Source of the DNA: JAVVEG01 sp032251455
GTDB taxonomy: Bacteria > Pseudomonadota > Gammaproteobacteria > Pseudomonadales > Pseudohongiellaceae
DNA: 64,000 bases
Direction: 5' to 3'
Assembly (NCBI GenBank): GCA_032251455.1
Contig: JAVVEG010000008.1
Coordinates: 62,001-126,000 of the forward strand
A program made the translations under genes and the position numbers. The notes beneath the pieces were generated by a model. The model made no database searches. It saw nothing but the letters and a program-made list of their open reading frames with translations, and was not told where the DNA came from. Positions within the stretch are counted from its first letter, which is position 1; every line of letters begins with the position of its first letter. This document shows positions 50,908-60,917 of the stretch, in pieces.

Positions 50908-51672
50908 TCAACTGGTAATCGTGCCACCCCCATCGATCACCATGGTCTGCCCTGTCATGAAACTACCTGCCGGGGATGCCAGAAACACTGCCGCTCCAGC
51001 AATCTCATCAGGCTCGCCAATCCTGCGCAGGGGATAATTTGATACCGTAGCCTTGTAGGTTTCCGGGTTTTCCCATAACGCTCGGGCAAAGTCTGTGCGA
51101 ATCAACCCTGGGGCAATGCAATTGACTCTGATATTCTTAGGGCCCCATTCCACCGCAAGATTTCTGGCTATCTGCATGTCTGCCGCCTTGGAAATGCCAT
51201 AGGCTCCCAAGACCGAGCTACCTTTGAGTCCGGCGATGGACGATACAATGATGACAGCACCACCTCCATTTTCAGCCATCCCCGGAATGGCAAGCTGGCA
51301 TAACCTGTGAGCACTGCCAATGTTTGCATGCATGATCTTGTCAAAAGCCTGATCAGGGATCTCCTGGGAAGGCCCATAAAACGGATTGAGTGCTGCATTG
51401 ATCACCAGCACATCGATGGCTCCAAGCGTGCTCACGGTTTTCTCGACCAACTGTTGCAACTGATCCTTGTAGTTGATGTTGCAGGCAATCGCCAGGGCCT
51501 TGCCACCCGCTGCGTTTATTTCGGCAGCCACTTCATCACAGGCGTCCTGATTCCTGCTGGAAATAACCACTGCGGCTCCGGCATCAGCCAGCCTTTTGGC
51601 TATGGCCTTGCCGATACCTTTGGTAGAACCCGTAATCAGTGCTACTTTCCCGGACAGATCAAATAGCTCCAT
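50908..51672 (-). CDS. Short-chain dehydrogenase/reductase
   Basis: A 254-aa SDR. The NAD(P) motif is VALITGSTKGIGKAIA. Catalytic Ser lies in VIIVSSIAGLKGS and the YxxxK is YGISK. It is co-directional with the acyl-CoA dehydrogenase and separated from it by under 60 bp, so it probably serves the same pathway as a 3-hydroxyacyl or alcohol dehydrogenase. A GGAGG lies 5 bp before ATG 51672. Confidence 0.93.
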   Translation of the reverse strand: MELFDLSGKVALITGSTKGIGKAIAKRLADAGAAVVISSRNQDACDEVAAEINAAGGKALAIACNINYKDQLQQLVEKTVSTLGAIDVLVINAALNPFYGPSQEIPDQAFDKIMHANIGSAHRLCQLAIPGMAENGGGAVIIVSSIAGLKGSSVLGAYGISKAADMQIARNLAVEWGPKNIRVNCIAPGLIRTDFARALWENPETYKATVSNYPLRRIGEPDEIAGAAVFLASPAGSFMTGQTMVIDGGGTITS

Positions 51673-51757
51673 ACCCCCCTCCATGTCATTAAAAAATCAT
51701 TAAAAAGTCATTAAATAAATGTGCTTGATCTACATTGCCTGATTATTTGAATTTATT

Positions 51758-51800
51758 TTAATTATAATTTGACGAAATAATATAATGGTTAATTATAATT
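51758..51800. promoter_or_regulatory. Repeated AT-rich palindrome, candidate operator pair
   Basis: TTAATTATAATT occurs at 51758-51769 and 51789-51800, 31 bp apart (three helical turns), each with the palindrome AATTATAATT. They lie in a very AT-rich 108-bp gap upstream of the SDR/acyl-CoA dehydrogenase pair. A regulator binding site is inferred. Three near-repeats of CATTAAAAA also lie at 51687-51712. Confidence 0.5.
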
Positions 51801-52659
51801 CTTTTTCCCAGGACTGCCCACTCTGTGACTGATTTTTTTGCCAGGATCGACTCCCTTTGCTGATACTTGTGCCACCATCCACAGGAATAACCACCCCTGT
51901 GGTATACGCTCCGGAACGGGCACACAGGTACAGCAGCACCCCAACGATCTCCTCGGCCTGACCCAGTCTGCCCAAGGGACAATCATCCTCTATGTCTTTA
52001 CGATACTGTTCAATGACATAATCCGTCATTTTTGATGGAAAAAATCCTGGAGCCACCGCATTGACGGTAATCATGTCAGGCGCAAGATCCACCGCCAGGG
52101 CGCGGGTCAGGTGATGCAGCGCAGCCTTGCTGGCAGAATAGGCAAAAGTAGGAACACGCTGCACTATCGGCACCTGCAGGCCATCCATGGAGCCAATATT
52201 AACAACACGGGCCGGATCTTCCTTCTTCGCAGCCGCTTTCAGCAAGGGCAACAGATCCCTGGTCAGCGCAAATACCGCATTGACATTGGTGCTCATCACC
52301 TTATCAAAAGCGGCATCTGGGTAATCGTCAATGACAGCGCCCCAATTAGCCCCCGCATTATTGACCAGTATCGACAAGCCTGCAGACTCACGAACTGAAA
52401 GCTCTGTCACCAAAGCCTGGCGCTGCTCCGGATCAGTGACGTCTGCAGTCAGGGCGATGCACTCGCCCAGATGCCCCAACTGCCTTGCAGCAGACTGACA
52501 TTTCTCTGCCTTTCTAGCTGCGATATAGACTTTAGCCCCGCTTTGCAACAAACCTGCAGCCATCATATAACCCAGACCACTGCTGCCACCTGTAACCAGC
52601 GCAACCTTGCCCGACACGCTGAACAAGGCTTCAAGATTAAGGGCAGATTCCGAACTCAT
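51793..52659 (-). CDS. Short-chain dehydrogenase (RhlG-like)
   Basis: A 288-aa SDR with VALVTGGSSGLGYMMAAGLL as the cofactor motif, VNIGSMDGLQVP for the Ser and FAYSASKAALHHLTRALAVD for YxxxK. It is similar in length and pattern to RhlG-type reductases. It overlaps the medium-chain reductase gene by 4 bp and should be translated with it. The substrate is unknown. Confidence 0.92.
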   Translation of the reverse strand: MSSESALNLEALFSVSGKVALVTGGSSGLGYMMAAGLLQSGAKVYIAARKAEKCQSAARQLGHLGECIALTADVTDPEQRQALVTELSVRESAGLSILVNNAGANWGAVIDDYPDAAFDKVMSTNVNAVFALTRDLLPLLKAAAKKEDPARVVNIGSMDGLQVPIVQRVPTFAYSASKAALHHLTRALAVDLAPDMITVNAVAPGFFPSKMTDYVIEQYRKDIEDDCPLGRLGQAEEIVGVLLYLCARSGAYTTGVVIPVDGGTSISKGSRSWQKNQSQSGQSWEKEL

Positions 52660-53681
52660 TCATCTTCTCCACTGATTCTTACCAACTGCTTGCCGAAATT
52701 CCTGCCCCGCAACAACCCACGGAATAATTCCGGGGCATTGTGCAATCCTTCACCGATTGATTCCCGGTACTTAATTTTACCTGCCTTAACCCAGGCTCCC
52801 AGCTGCTCGGTCGCCTGTTGCCATTGATCCGTCCATTCAGTCACCACAAAGAAGCGGTGCTCCGGGACAGTATCCAACTGCTTCAGAATATGAAAAGGGG
52901 TTTCAGCACTGGCAATGTCTTTATCATTGTAGTTGGATACATAGCCACAGATTGGCACCCTGGCTCCCGGGTTCAGCAACGGGGCAACTGCTCTGGTCAC
53001 CTCACCACCGACATTTTCAAAGTAAATATCAATGCCGTTGGGGCAGGCTTCTTTCAGTTTATCAGCCAGATTACCTGCCTTGTAATCAAGACATGCGTCA
53101 AAGCCCAGCTCATCCACCACATAGCTGCATTTTTCCGGTCCACCGGCAATACCTACCACCCTGAGCCCCTTGAGTCTGGCCAACTGCCCGACCACTGAAC
53201 CCACAGCACCCGATGCAGCGGCAACCACAAGTGTTTCGCCAGCAACCGGTTTACCAACTTCAAACAAGCCGAAATAGGCTGTTCTTCCAGGCATGCCAAC
53301 CACCCCGAGATGAGCTGACAGCGTGCCATTGGCCAGGTCCACTTTCATCAGGCGTGGATCATCGGCATTGGCCACTATCAGTGATTGCCAGCCCATATGC
53401 GCCGTCAGATAGTCTCCTGCCTTGAATTTGTCGGAACGGGATTGCACGACAACGCCGGCTGATTCTCCAGTAATAACCTCACCAATATCCAATGGCTTGG
53501 CATAGGATTTCATGTCATTCATGCGACCACGCATATAGGGATCCAAAGAAAGCCAGATCACCTTGATCAGAATTTGCCCCTCTTCCAACGCAGGAACTTC
53601 CAGCTCCTCCAGCCTGAAACAACTGTCATCCGGTTCACCTACTGGTCTCTTTGCCAATACCATTCGTTGATTGATCATCAT
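52656..53681 (-). CDS. NADPH-dependent medium-chain reductase (curcumin/prostaglandin-reductase-like)
   Basis: A 341-aa MDR-family enone reductase. LSLDPYMRGRMNDMKSYAKP near residue 50 and the nucleotide segment AASGAVGSVVGQLARLKGLR, then VVGIAGGPEKC are typical, as is DIYFENVGGEV. It should reduce an alkenal or enone double bond with NADPH. The start is ATG at 53681 or 53678 after AAGGGGG. It heads an operon with the RhlG-like SDR. Confidence 0.93.
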   Translation of the reverse strand: MMINQRMVLAKRPVGEPDDSCFRLEELEVPALEEGQILIKVIWLSLDPYMRGRMNDMKSYAKPLDIGEVITGESAGVVVQSRSDKFKAGDYLTAHMGWQSLIVANADDPRLMKVDLANGTLSAHLGVVGMPGRTAYFGLFEVGKPVAGETLVVAAASGAVGSVVGQLARLKGLRVVGIAGGPEKCSYVVDELGFDACLDYKAGNLADKLKEACPNGIDIYFENVGGEVTRAVAPLLNPGARVPICGYVSNYNDKDIASAETPFHILKQLDTVPEHRFFVVTEWTDQWQQATEQLGAWVKAGKIKYRESIGEGLHNAPELFRGLLRGRNFGKQLVRISGEDE

Positions 53682-53875
53682 TGCCCCCTTCAAAGGAAAT
53701 TACCTGCCCACAGGTCTGTTTAAAAACCATCAACACTAACCTGAGTAGGCATATACATGCAAACCATGACTACGATAAGATCACAGCAAACTGATACTTG
53801 AGAATGGCTCATAACAACGCCAGTCTGTCGAACTCAGGTGCTGCAGCGAAAACGGGTATGACGGGAAGTTGACTT

Positions 53876-55396
53876 ATGCAACAACTCTTGCAACAACTCG
53901 GGCAACTGATTGATTGTCCATACAGATTTTTGACCACGTTTTACCCTGGCAGAATTGTCGGTGCTTGCCTGCTGTCCCTGGCCTCTATCGAACTCGCAGC
54001 CGGGCAAAGCAGCCAGGAGCTGGAGCTGCAGCAGGCTTTACAACTGTCCACTGACACCGCACTGCAACTGGCCCGACATGAAGCCGCCTTGGCACAGATA
54101 CGCGACGATTTTGGTCCTTATGACCCCCGCATGATTGAACCACTGAATGATATGGCCGACCTCCTGATCGCAAACGAAGACTACGAGCGTGCATTGCAAC
54201 TGCTGGATCAGCAACAGCAACTGCTTAAAATCAATTACGGTCTGTACAATCACCAACAGATCGCGATCATAGAAAAACAATTGACAACGCACTTCAAACA
54301 GCAGAAGTGGGCAGCTGTCGATTCCGATCTTAGCTACCTGAACTGGTTATACACCCGGGATTCAGTGCTGGATGTACCTGCCAGGCTGGAAGGCCTGTAC
54401 AAATTGCGGGACTGGCGGCTGCTCACCCTGAACCATGATAACCGACGTCGTGAAGCCGAACATCTGCTGAGTATCAGAAAACTGTCCCAAAGCGCACTCG
54501 ATATGGCAGAGCAGTTTTACGATGAACAGGACCCTGCATTGCTCAAGTACATTTATGGCGCAGCTCAGGCCGAGCTGAATATAGCCCTGGCCATTATTCT
54601 GACGAGTGATATCAGTCCGGACCTCATTACGATAACCGAAGGTATCCGTGCCAACACACTGAGCACCTATCAAATTCGATCGATCAGCGATGTGGAAAGA
54701 GTCTATGGACCTCGAGCAACTTCTGTCATCAATCGCAGTTTCAAGGCCAATATGAACAGACATGCCAATTATCTTGAAAGAATTCGTGAATTCTATCAAC
54801 AAAATGGCAATCAGGAAGCAGAAGCCATGGCCGTTCTGCTGCTGGGCGATGCCAGACTGATGGAAAATCAATATGAATACCAACCCATGAGGCTTACCAG
54901 CAACAACAGAGGGATGAGCAATATCGGCTTTGCCAGTAACCTTTACCGTGAAGCCATAGCGTTACTGGAGGAGAGTGGGGTATCCAACGAGGCAATCGAG
55001 CAATATTTCTCTTGTCCGGTGTTGCTTCCAGCAAGTGAGTTTGAACCTGATTTCACTGCCAGTTCAGCGAGATGTCAACGCAACAATAACGAAGAATTTC
55101 TCGATCTGGGGATGATGCATCTCATGGTTGATTCGGTGCCCGGCCGGGTCGACGCGGACACTACCGGGTTTGCCCGGGAATCTTTTAGCGATCTTGTTAT
55201 CAGCACTGTGACATTCTCGGTCATGGCCAATGGGCAAGCCAACAGGATTGAGGTCATAAATGCCAGCCCGGATTCAGCCAGAAACCGCAGCCTCGCCAAA
55301 TCCACCCTTGAGCGATTGCAGTTTCGACCCGCCCTGGAAAACGGCAGGGCTGTACGCTCGGAGAATATCCGTCTGCAACTGGCTCTGCCTGACTAG
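53876..55396 (+). CDS. Membrane-anchored helical-repeat protein with TonB-like C-terminus
   Basis: A 506-aa protein. An N-terminal segment (GRIVGACLLSLASIELAAGQ) is a signal or anchor. TPR-like helices run through residues 60-400. The last about 90 residues (LVISTVTFSVMANGQANRIE, then RSLAKSTLERLQFRPALENG) look like a TonB C-terminal domain. It may be a periplasmic assembly or energy-coupling protein; no specific function is claimed. Confidence 0.75.
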   Translation: MQQLLQQLGQLIDCPYRFLTTFYPGRIVGACLLSLASIELAAGQSSQELELQQALQLSTDTALQLARHEAALAQIRDDFGPYDPRMIEPLNDMADLLIANEDYERALQLLDQQQQLLKINYGLYNHQQIAIIEKQLTTHFKQQKWAAVDSDLSYLNWLYTRDSVLDVPARLEGLYKLRDWRLLTLNHDNRRREAEHLLSIRKLSQSALDMAEQFYDEQDPALLKYIYGAAQAELNIALAIILTSDISPDLITITEGIRANTLSTYQIRSISDVERVYGPRATSVINRSFKANMNRHANYLERIREFYQQNGNQEAEAMAVLLLGDARLMENQYEYQPMRLTSNNRGMSNIGFASNLYREAIALLEESGVSNEAIEQYFSCPVLLPASEFEPDFTASSARCQRNNNEEFLDLGMMHLMVDSVPGRVDADTTGFARESFSDLVISTVTFSVMANGQANRIEVINASPDSARNRSLAKSTLERLQFRPALENGRAVRSENIRLQLALPD

Positions 55397-55410
55397 AGAG
55401 TCTCCTGGAA

Positions 55411-56619
55411 TCAACGCCTTTTTTCCAGCACTACACCCGTCTCCAGAAGTGTATCAATGGCTTCCTCGGTCAAGCCATATTCCTGCAATATTTGCCGGCT
55501 GTGTTCGCCAAACCTTGGCGGTAAACTTCTTATTTGACCAGGGGTTCTTGAAAACTTGATTGGAATTCCGGTCATCCGGTACCAGTCTTTCTCCACAAAC
55601 ATTTGCCGGTGCTGCGTGTGGGGGTGCTGAACTACCTGCTCCGTGTTGTAAATAGGCCCTGCCGGCAACCCGGCAGTCAACAATCTGTTGCAAAGCTCAT
55701 TACCATCGAGCAGCATCAATCTTGATTCCAGCTCCGCTTTCAGGTCAGCCCTGTTTTTGACACGATCAGCATTGGAGCGGAATCTGTCATCCTCCGTCAG
55801 TTTTTCTGCACCAATTTCCTGACACAGTTTGACGAAAGCACCGTTATTGCCTGCACCGATAAAGATGTCGACTGTTCTGGTTCTGAAAGTGTCATAAGGG
55901 CTGATATTGGGATGTGCATTACCGGTTGCTACCGGAATCTTGCCCGACAGGCCGAAATTAACAATATGAGGATGCATCAGGGATACAGCACAATCATACA
56001 AGGTCATGTCAATATACTGCCCTTGCCCTGAATGCGTTCTTTCCATCATCGCCATCAGGATGGCGATTGCCGAGTACAAGCCTGTACCCATGTCCACCAT
56101 GGCGACCCCCAGGCGGGTTGGGGCACTGCCAGCCTCACCATTGACACTGAACCAGCCAGCCATAGCCTGGACGATTGCATCATAGCCAGGAAAACCGCCA
56201 AGAGGACCCTCTGCGCCAAACCCGCTGATCCGGCAATGAATGAGACGAGGGAATTTTTCCTGCAAGACCTCATGATAACCCAGCCCCCACTTCTCCATGG
56301 TTCCAGGTTTATAATTTTCAATCAGCACATCGGCATCTGCCAGCAAATTGAGCAATAGCTCTCTGCCCTCTGCCCTGGTCAAATCCAGCCCCATGGAGCG
56401 CTTATTCCGGTTCACTCCTATGAAATAAGCAGCATCTTCTGCGTGGAAAGGCGGCCCCCAATCCCGCACCTCATCCCCCTGTGGTGGTTCAATCTTGATT
56501 ACCTCGGCACCATGGTCTGCAAGTACTTGTGTACAATAAGGGCCACCCAGCACTCTTGTTAAATCAATGATGCGCTTTCCGGTTAAAGTGCTGAGGGTAA
56601 TATCAGGCTGATCTGGCAT
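55411..56619 (-). CDS. Class III CoA-transferase (CaiB/BaiF family)
   Basis: A 402-aa CoA-transferase. RIIDLTRVLGGPYCTQVLAD, the segment EVIKIEPPQGDEVRDWGPPF and the VDMGTGLYSAIAILMAMMER region (with the catalytic Asp) are characteristic. The start at 56619 is chosen because AGGATAGG precedes it. It follows ubiC by 13 bp. The acid substrate is unknown. Confidence 0.93.
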   Translation of the reverse strand: MPDQPDITLSTLTGKRIIDLTRVLGGPYCTQVLADHGAEVIKIEPPQGDEVRDWGPPFHAEDAAYFIGVNRNKRSMGLDLTRAEGRELLLNLLADADVLIENYKPGTMEKWGLGYHEVLQEKFPRLIHCRISGFGAEGPLGGFPGYDAIVQAMAGWFSVNGEAGSAPTRLGVAMVDMGTGLYSAIAILMAMMERTHSGQGQYIDMTLYDCAVSLMHPHIVNFGLSGKIPVATGNAHPNISPYDTFRTRTVDIFIGAGNNGAFVKLCQEIGAEKLTEDDRFRSNADRVKNRADLKAELESRLMLLDGNELCNRLLTAGLPAGPIYNTEQVVQHPHTQHRQMFVEKDWYRMTGIPIKFSRTPGQIRSLPPRFGEHSRQILQEYGLTEEAIDTLLETGVVLEKRR

Positions 56620-56632
56620 ATTTCCTATCCTT

Positions 56633-57208
56633 CTATCCATCCTGTTGACTGGCCAGCAGCAAGTCAGGGAGAAAAAACTCGGCAACCAGTACCGGTTTGT
56701 CGTGCAAATGAAACAGGGATCTCCTGCCCCAACCCCATCGGGTTCTGGTTATCTCCAACTGGCTGCGACTGAGGCAAGGGTTGGCAAACAGGAACTCCCC
56801 CAACGGTTTATCCTGCAACTTGCAGATTCTCCTCAATGAGCTGTCCAGGCTTGATACTGGCACCAGAGAATGCGCTGTCACCCAGGGTTGGCCTCTCCCA
56901 ATCAGGGTTACTTTGCGTGACCACATGGCCTGCCTGCACAACACCTTGCCAAAACAGGAGATCAGGGTGGGAGATGTTTTCCAGTACCAGCATTGCTCTT
57001 CTACCCGCACCTTTAAATCATTGGCACTGAGCTGTTTCAGCCTCTGCGTTAAAGAACCGGGATCCAGCAACCAGTTTTTCCACTCAGCAGAAGGGCTTTG
57101 CAACAACCTTTTGATCGGCAACCACCGCAATGATGGATCAGTGCAATCTTGCACAACCTGATCCCAGGGGTTGCCATATGTACGATTCAGAAGAGCTTTA
57201 TCTTTCAA
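56633..57208 (-). CDS. ubiC: Chorismate-pyruvate lyase (UbiC)
   Basis: A 191-aa UbiC-like enzyme that makes 4-hydroxybenzoate for ubiquinone. Segments NWLLDPGSLTQRLKQLS, then PLGEFLFANPCLSRSQLEIT and LFHLHDKPVLVAEFFLPDLL are typical, with the active-site Arg and Glu in these parts. The start is a TTG with AGAAGG upstream; no in-frame ATG lies near. ubiA is not seen in the window. Confidence 0.85.
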   Translation of the reverse strand: MKDKALLNRTYGNPWDQVVQDCTDPSLRWLPIKRLLQSPSAEWKNWLLDPGSLTQRLKQLSANDLKVRVEEQCWYWKTSPTLISCFGKVLCRQAMWSRKVTLIGRGQPWVTAHSLVPVSSLDSSLRRICKLQDKPLGEFLFANPCLSRSQLEITRTRWGWGRRSLFHLHDKPVLVAEFFLPDLLLASQQDG

Positions 57209-57223
57209 TCAGCCTTCTCACAT

Positions 57224-57267
57224 AAAAAAGAAAACCCCCTGGTCAGCGAATACCAACAAGGGGGTGG
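57224..57267 (-). terminator. Terminator after OmpA-like gene
   Basis: On the minus strand a stem of CCCCCT/AGGGGG with further TGGT/ACCA pairing is followed by TTTTCTTTTTT. It lies about 70 bp after the stop of the OmpA-like gene and just before ubiC. Confidence 0.75.
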
Positions 57268-57336
57268 GTTATGATACCCCTGACTACAAGCCATTTAGAC
57301 TACTAGCCACTTGGAAAAACTACACACCAAATGCCT

Positions 57337-58413
57337 TTATCTGGTTTGAGGCCTTTGCAATGTGGCCGTGATAACACCTTCTACCCGCCTGTTCCTGGCG
57401 CGCCCGGCAGGAGTATCATTAGTATCTCTTGGTCTGGACTCACCATAACCGGTTACGGTGATCCGGCCAGGCTCAATACCAAACTGCTGCACCAGTACCT
57501 GACGAACAGCACTGACTCGGCGTTGAGACAGATCCCGATTGTACTCTTCCGAACCTACAGAGTCAGTATGACCTTCCAGATTAGCTACTGTATCAGTATA
57601 GGTTCTCAGAAAATCGGCCACCCGACGAATTTCGGCCAGATATTCTTGCTTTACTTCTGAGCGATCAAAATCGAATTGTACATCCAGCTCGATTCTTTCG
57701 ACCTCTTCCAGCATGATGGAACAACCACGTGCATCTACCTGATGATTCCTGGGTGTATCAGGACAGGCATCCTGGCCATCCGGCACCCCGTCACCATCAC
57801 TATCAACAATGGCAGCCACAGCTGTTGGGGTGGAGGTGGAGGCAGGGGTGGAGGCAGGAGCAGCCGAAGCTTCAACTCTTGAACGCGACGCTGGTTTACC
57901 AAAATTGAATACCAGTGCTGTTTCAAAACTGGTATCACTGGTACTGTCATCGAAACCATGGAAAACCCTGAAGCCCGTGCGCCACTCAAATCTCTCACTC
58001 AGCTTGTACTTGAGACCCAGACCGATACCGGCCAATGTTTCCTGATCATCCTTGAATTCATTATGCCCCAGACCGGTAACCAGAAAAGGAGTCAACAGGC
58101 CATTGCGAGAGCGCCAGTTGAAATCATAAATAAAATCCAGTCGATAATGATCCAGATCCTCATTGAGGCTGGATGTATTGAGATTGAATTGACCGTAGTT
58201 GATTTCGGTACTCCAGTTGTCAGTAATCCCGTAGCCAATACCCAGGTTGAACGAGGTATCATTGGTATCACGGATCGAGCTGTTGAAATCGAGCCATTGC
58301 AGGCCAGGGGCAATATAAAACTGCCCCTCATCAGCTGCCAGCGATTGCCAGGGCAATATCATCGCGCCGAGCAATACGAGTTTGTGTGAAAACTTAAACA
58401 GTTTCATATACAT
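57337..58413 (-). CDS. OmpA/OprF-like outer membrane protein
   Basis: A 358-aa protein. A signal peptide (LVLLGAMILPWQSLAA) precedes a beta-barrel (FYIAPGLQWLDFNSSIRDT), a calcium-binding thrombospondin-3-like linker (DSDGDGVPDGQDACPDTP) and the OmpA peptidoglycan-binding domain (FDFDRSEVKQEYLAEI, then NRDLSQRRVSAVRQVL). It holds the outer membrane to the cell wall and may form a pore. Two start codons lie 6 bp apart; the first has AAGGA upstream. Confidence 0.93.
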   Translation of the reverse strand: MYMKLFKFSHKLVLLGAMILPWQSLAADEGQFYIAPGLQWLDFNSSIRDTNDTSFNLGIGYGITDNWSTEINYGQFNLNTSSLNEDLDHYRLDFIYDFNWRSRNGLLTPFLVTGLGHNEFKDDQETLAGIGLGLKYKLSERFEWRTGFRVFHGFDDSTSDTSFETALVFNFGKPASRSRVEASAAPASTPASTSTPTAVAAIVDSDGDGVPDGQDACPDTPRNHQVDARGCSIMLEEVERIELDVQFDFDRSEVKQEYLAEIRRVADFLRTYTDTVANLEGHTDSVGSEEYNRDLSQRRVSAVRQVLVQQFGIEPGRITVTGYGESRPRDTNDTPAGRARNRRVEGVITATLQRPQTR

Positions 58414-58691
58414 ACACTTTCCTTGAGTCCTTTTGCGGTTATCGCGCGGTATTATACCCCATTGCTGTATCGGAAAAGCACTGTCTGCAATAGCTGATCA
58501 GTACAACGACATCAACGCGAGCAGTATGCGTGTCAATAATGACACTGTCTTGCAAGGAAATTGGCATCGTTCTGGTAAATTCTGGCCAAATTATGTCCCG
58601 CCTTGAATATACCCAAAAACATCAGCAAGGAGACTTATTCAGGGATTTCTAACACTCATACACAATGTAGGCTTGACAGAGGGCTATATCT

Positions 58692-58716
58692 CTGTCACGA
58701 AAATGTAATATAAGAT
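58692..58716 (+). promoter_or_regulatory. Pho box and -10 before phoB
   Basis: CTGTCAC (58692-58698), GAAA, ATGTAAT (58703-58709) follow the 7-4-7 Pho-box pattern. TAAGAT at 58711-58716 is a likely -10. PhoB should therefore control its own operon when phosphate is low. Confidence 0.8.
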
Positions 58717-58763
58717 TGCTTAAATACGTGTCAATGACGTTATCTCTTATTGGTAAACCAAAC

Positions 58764-59474
58764 ATGAAAGACACTACCATTCTGATCGTTGATGATGAAC
58801 CCGCCATCCGGGATATGATTGGCATAGCACTGGATACGGCCGGCTTCAACAGCCTCAATGCCGAGACTGCACACCAGGCCCATGTCAATGTCATCGACCA
58901 GCGCCCTGATCTGATTCTTCTTGACTGGATGTTGCCGGGCGGGAGCGGCATTGAGCTGGCCAGGAGACTCAAGCGCGATGAACTTACTGCAGGCATCCCA
59001 ATTATCATGCTGACTGCGAAAACAAGTGAGGACAACAAGGTTCAAGGCCTCGACATCGGTGTGGATGATTATGTCACCAAACCATTCTCACCGCGGGAAC
59101 TGGTAGCAAGAATAAAGGCCGTTCTCAGGCGCAGCAATGGCGCTCAGCAGGATAAGCCGCTGCGCGTTTTTGACCTTGAACTGGATCCGGCCAGCCATCG
59201 GATCATGATTGACGAAACACCTGTCGATATAGGCCCCACCGAATTCAGGTTGCTCAGTTTCTTCATGTCCCATCCGGAAAAGGTGTTCACCCGTGACCAT
59301 ATTCAGGATCAGGTTTGGGGAGCCAATGTATACCTTGAAGAACGCACCGTTGATGTGCATATTGGACGTTTGCGCAAGGCGCTGAATGCATCGAACAATA
59401 CCGGGATAGATTATGCCGGTCTCATTCAGACTGTCCGGGGCACAGGTTACCGTTTTTCGACCCGCCCAGGCTGA
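58764..59474 (+). CDS. phoB: Phosphate response regulator PhoB
   Basis: A 236-aa OmpR-type regulator. The receiver domain has ILIVDDEPAIRDMIGIAL, the phospho-acceptor Asp54 (LILLDWMLPGG) and Lys in LTAKTSED. The winged helix ends with LEERTVDVHIGRLRKAL and VRGTGYRFS. The start at 58764 agrees with the family length; upstream starts would fall on the promoter. phoR follows 85 bp later. Confidence 0.96.
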   Translation: MKDTTILIVDDEPAIRDMIGIALDTAGFNSLNAETAHQAHVNVIDQRPDLILLDWMLPGGSGIELARRLKRDELTAGIPIIMLTAKTSEDNKVQGLDIGVDDYVTKPFSPRELVARIKAVLRRSNGAQQDKPLRVFDLELDPASHRIMIDETPVDIGPTEFRLLSFFMSHPEKVFTRDHIQDQVWGANVYLEERTVDVHIGRLRKALNASNNTGIDYAGLIQTVRGTGYRFSTRPG

Positions 59475-59559
59475 ATCCACAGTCTGGCACCAGCATTTCA
59501 ATTCGATACGCTTTTGGCTATATTGCTTATCCAAATGATTTCATTAATGGATATCTGCT

Positions 59560-60906
59560 TTGTTTCGTGACTGGCGCTCCGCTATCAAATGGCTGTTGTT
59601 GGCATTTTCCCTTCTGGTGATCCTGGGCCTGCTGCTGGGCGAACTGGCTGCTGTACTTGCCCTTGGAATGGGGGCGTACATCATCTACACCCTGTTCCAG
59701 TTACGACGCCTGCATCGGTGGTTAAGTACCGGACAATCCGTATCGCGCGCACCTCCCCCGGAAACCTTTGGCTTGTGGGGATTCATCTATGATGGCATCT
59801 ACCACATACAGCGCAGAGAGAGAAAGGCACTGGAGCACCTGAAAAACATCATTGACAAGGCTCAGGACTCTACTGCCGCACTTGAAATTGCCGTAGTGAT
59901 GATCGACAGCAAAGGACGACTTGAGTGGTGGAATCCAGCGGCAGAGAAACTGCTTGGCCTTATTACGCCAAAAGACAAAAACCAGCTGTTGACCAACCTT
60001 ATCAGAGAGCCCAGATTTCTGGATTACTTCCAAAAAGAAACCTATGTAACGCCGCTGCAACTACCCTCCCCGGTAGACAACAGGCTGATGCTGGAGTACC
60101 AGATTACCCGGTTTGGAGAAGGCGAACGCCTGATACTGATTAGAGATATTTCCCAGTTACATCGTCTGGAAATGATGCGCAAGGATTTTGTAGCAAACGT
60201 TTCGCATGAGTTGCGCACACCGATTACCGTCATTACCGGTTACCTGGAAACCCTGCTTGATCAAAAGGAAAGTATTGCTTCTCGCTGGATAAAACCAATT
60301 GAGCAAATGTATCAACAATCTCGCCGAATGGAAAACATCATCAGAGACCTGCTTACCTTGTCGCAGCTCGAAACCAAATCTGTGTCACGCCAACAAACAA
60401 GCATTTCTGTTGCTTCATTTCTTCGCGAAATCAAAACCGATGCTGAACAACTGTTTCCAGAAAAAAATCACAGAATCAACATTGAATGTGAGGATGACTG
60501 TGAGCTGGCGGGCAATATCAGCGAGCTTTACAGCGCAATATCAAATCTCGTGTTCAATGCAGCCAAGTACACACAAAATGAAGGCCTTATCATCTTGCGC
60601 TGCATTCCAGCAGGCAATCCACCCACAATCGAAGTAATTGACAATGGACCAGGCATTGCAGCTCATCATATCCCCCGTTTGACCGAACGTTTTTATCGCG
60701 TCGATGAAAGCCGTTCAACAGATACCGGAGGAACCGGGCTTGGTCTGGCCATTGTCAAGCATGTCCTGGCAAGACACAGTGCAAACCTGGTAATTGCCAG
60801 CACACTGGGGAAAGGCAGTCATTTCACCTGTCAGTTTCCCGCTGAGCGTTTGCATCCTGCCAGGAGAGAAAACAAGATTGCACAAAAATCAGCAAGCATT
60901 CAATAA
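59560..60906 (+). CDS. phoR: Phosphate sensor kinase PhoR
   Basis: A 448-aa membrane histidine kinase. Two N-terminal helices (WLLLAFSLLVILGLLLGELA and beyond) are followed by a PAS domain (VVMIDSKGRLEWWNPAAEKL), the phospho-acceptor His216 (DFVANVSHELRTP) and the ATPase part (IEVIDNGPGIAAHHIPRLTE, then TGGTGLGLAIVKHVLA). The start is a TTG, since a stop lies just upstream and no ATG is in frame. It has no large periplasmic sensor, as usual for PhoR. Confidence 0.95.
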   Translation: MFRDWRSAIKWLLLAFSLLVILGLLLGELAAVLALGMGAYIIYTLFQLRRLHRWLSTGQSVSRAPPPETFGLWGFIYDGIYHIQRRERKALEHLKNIIDKAQDSTAALEIAVVMIDSKGRLEWWNPAAEKLLGLITPKDKNQLLTNLIREPRFLDYFQKETYVTPLQLPSPVDNRLMLEYQITRFGEGERLILIRDISQLHRLEMMRKDFVANVSHELRTPITVITGYLETLLDQKESIASRWIKPIEQMYQQSRRMENIIRDLLTLSQLETKSVSRQQTSISVASFLREIKTDAEQLFPEKNHRINIECEDDCELAGNISELYSAISNLVFNAAKYTQNEGLIILRCIPAGNPPTIEVIDNGPGIAAHHIPRLTERFYRVDESRSTDTGGTGLGLAIVKHVLARHSANLVIASTLGKGSHFTCQFPAERLHPARRENKIAQKSASIQ

Positions 60907-60917
60907 AACAATAGTGG

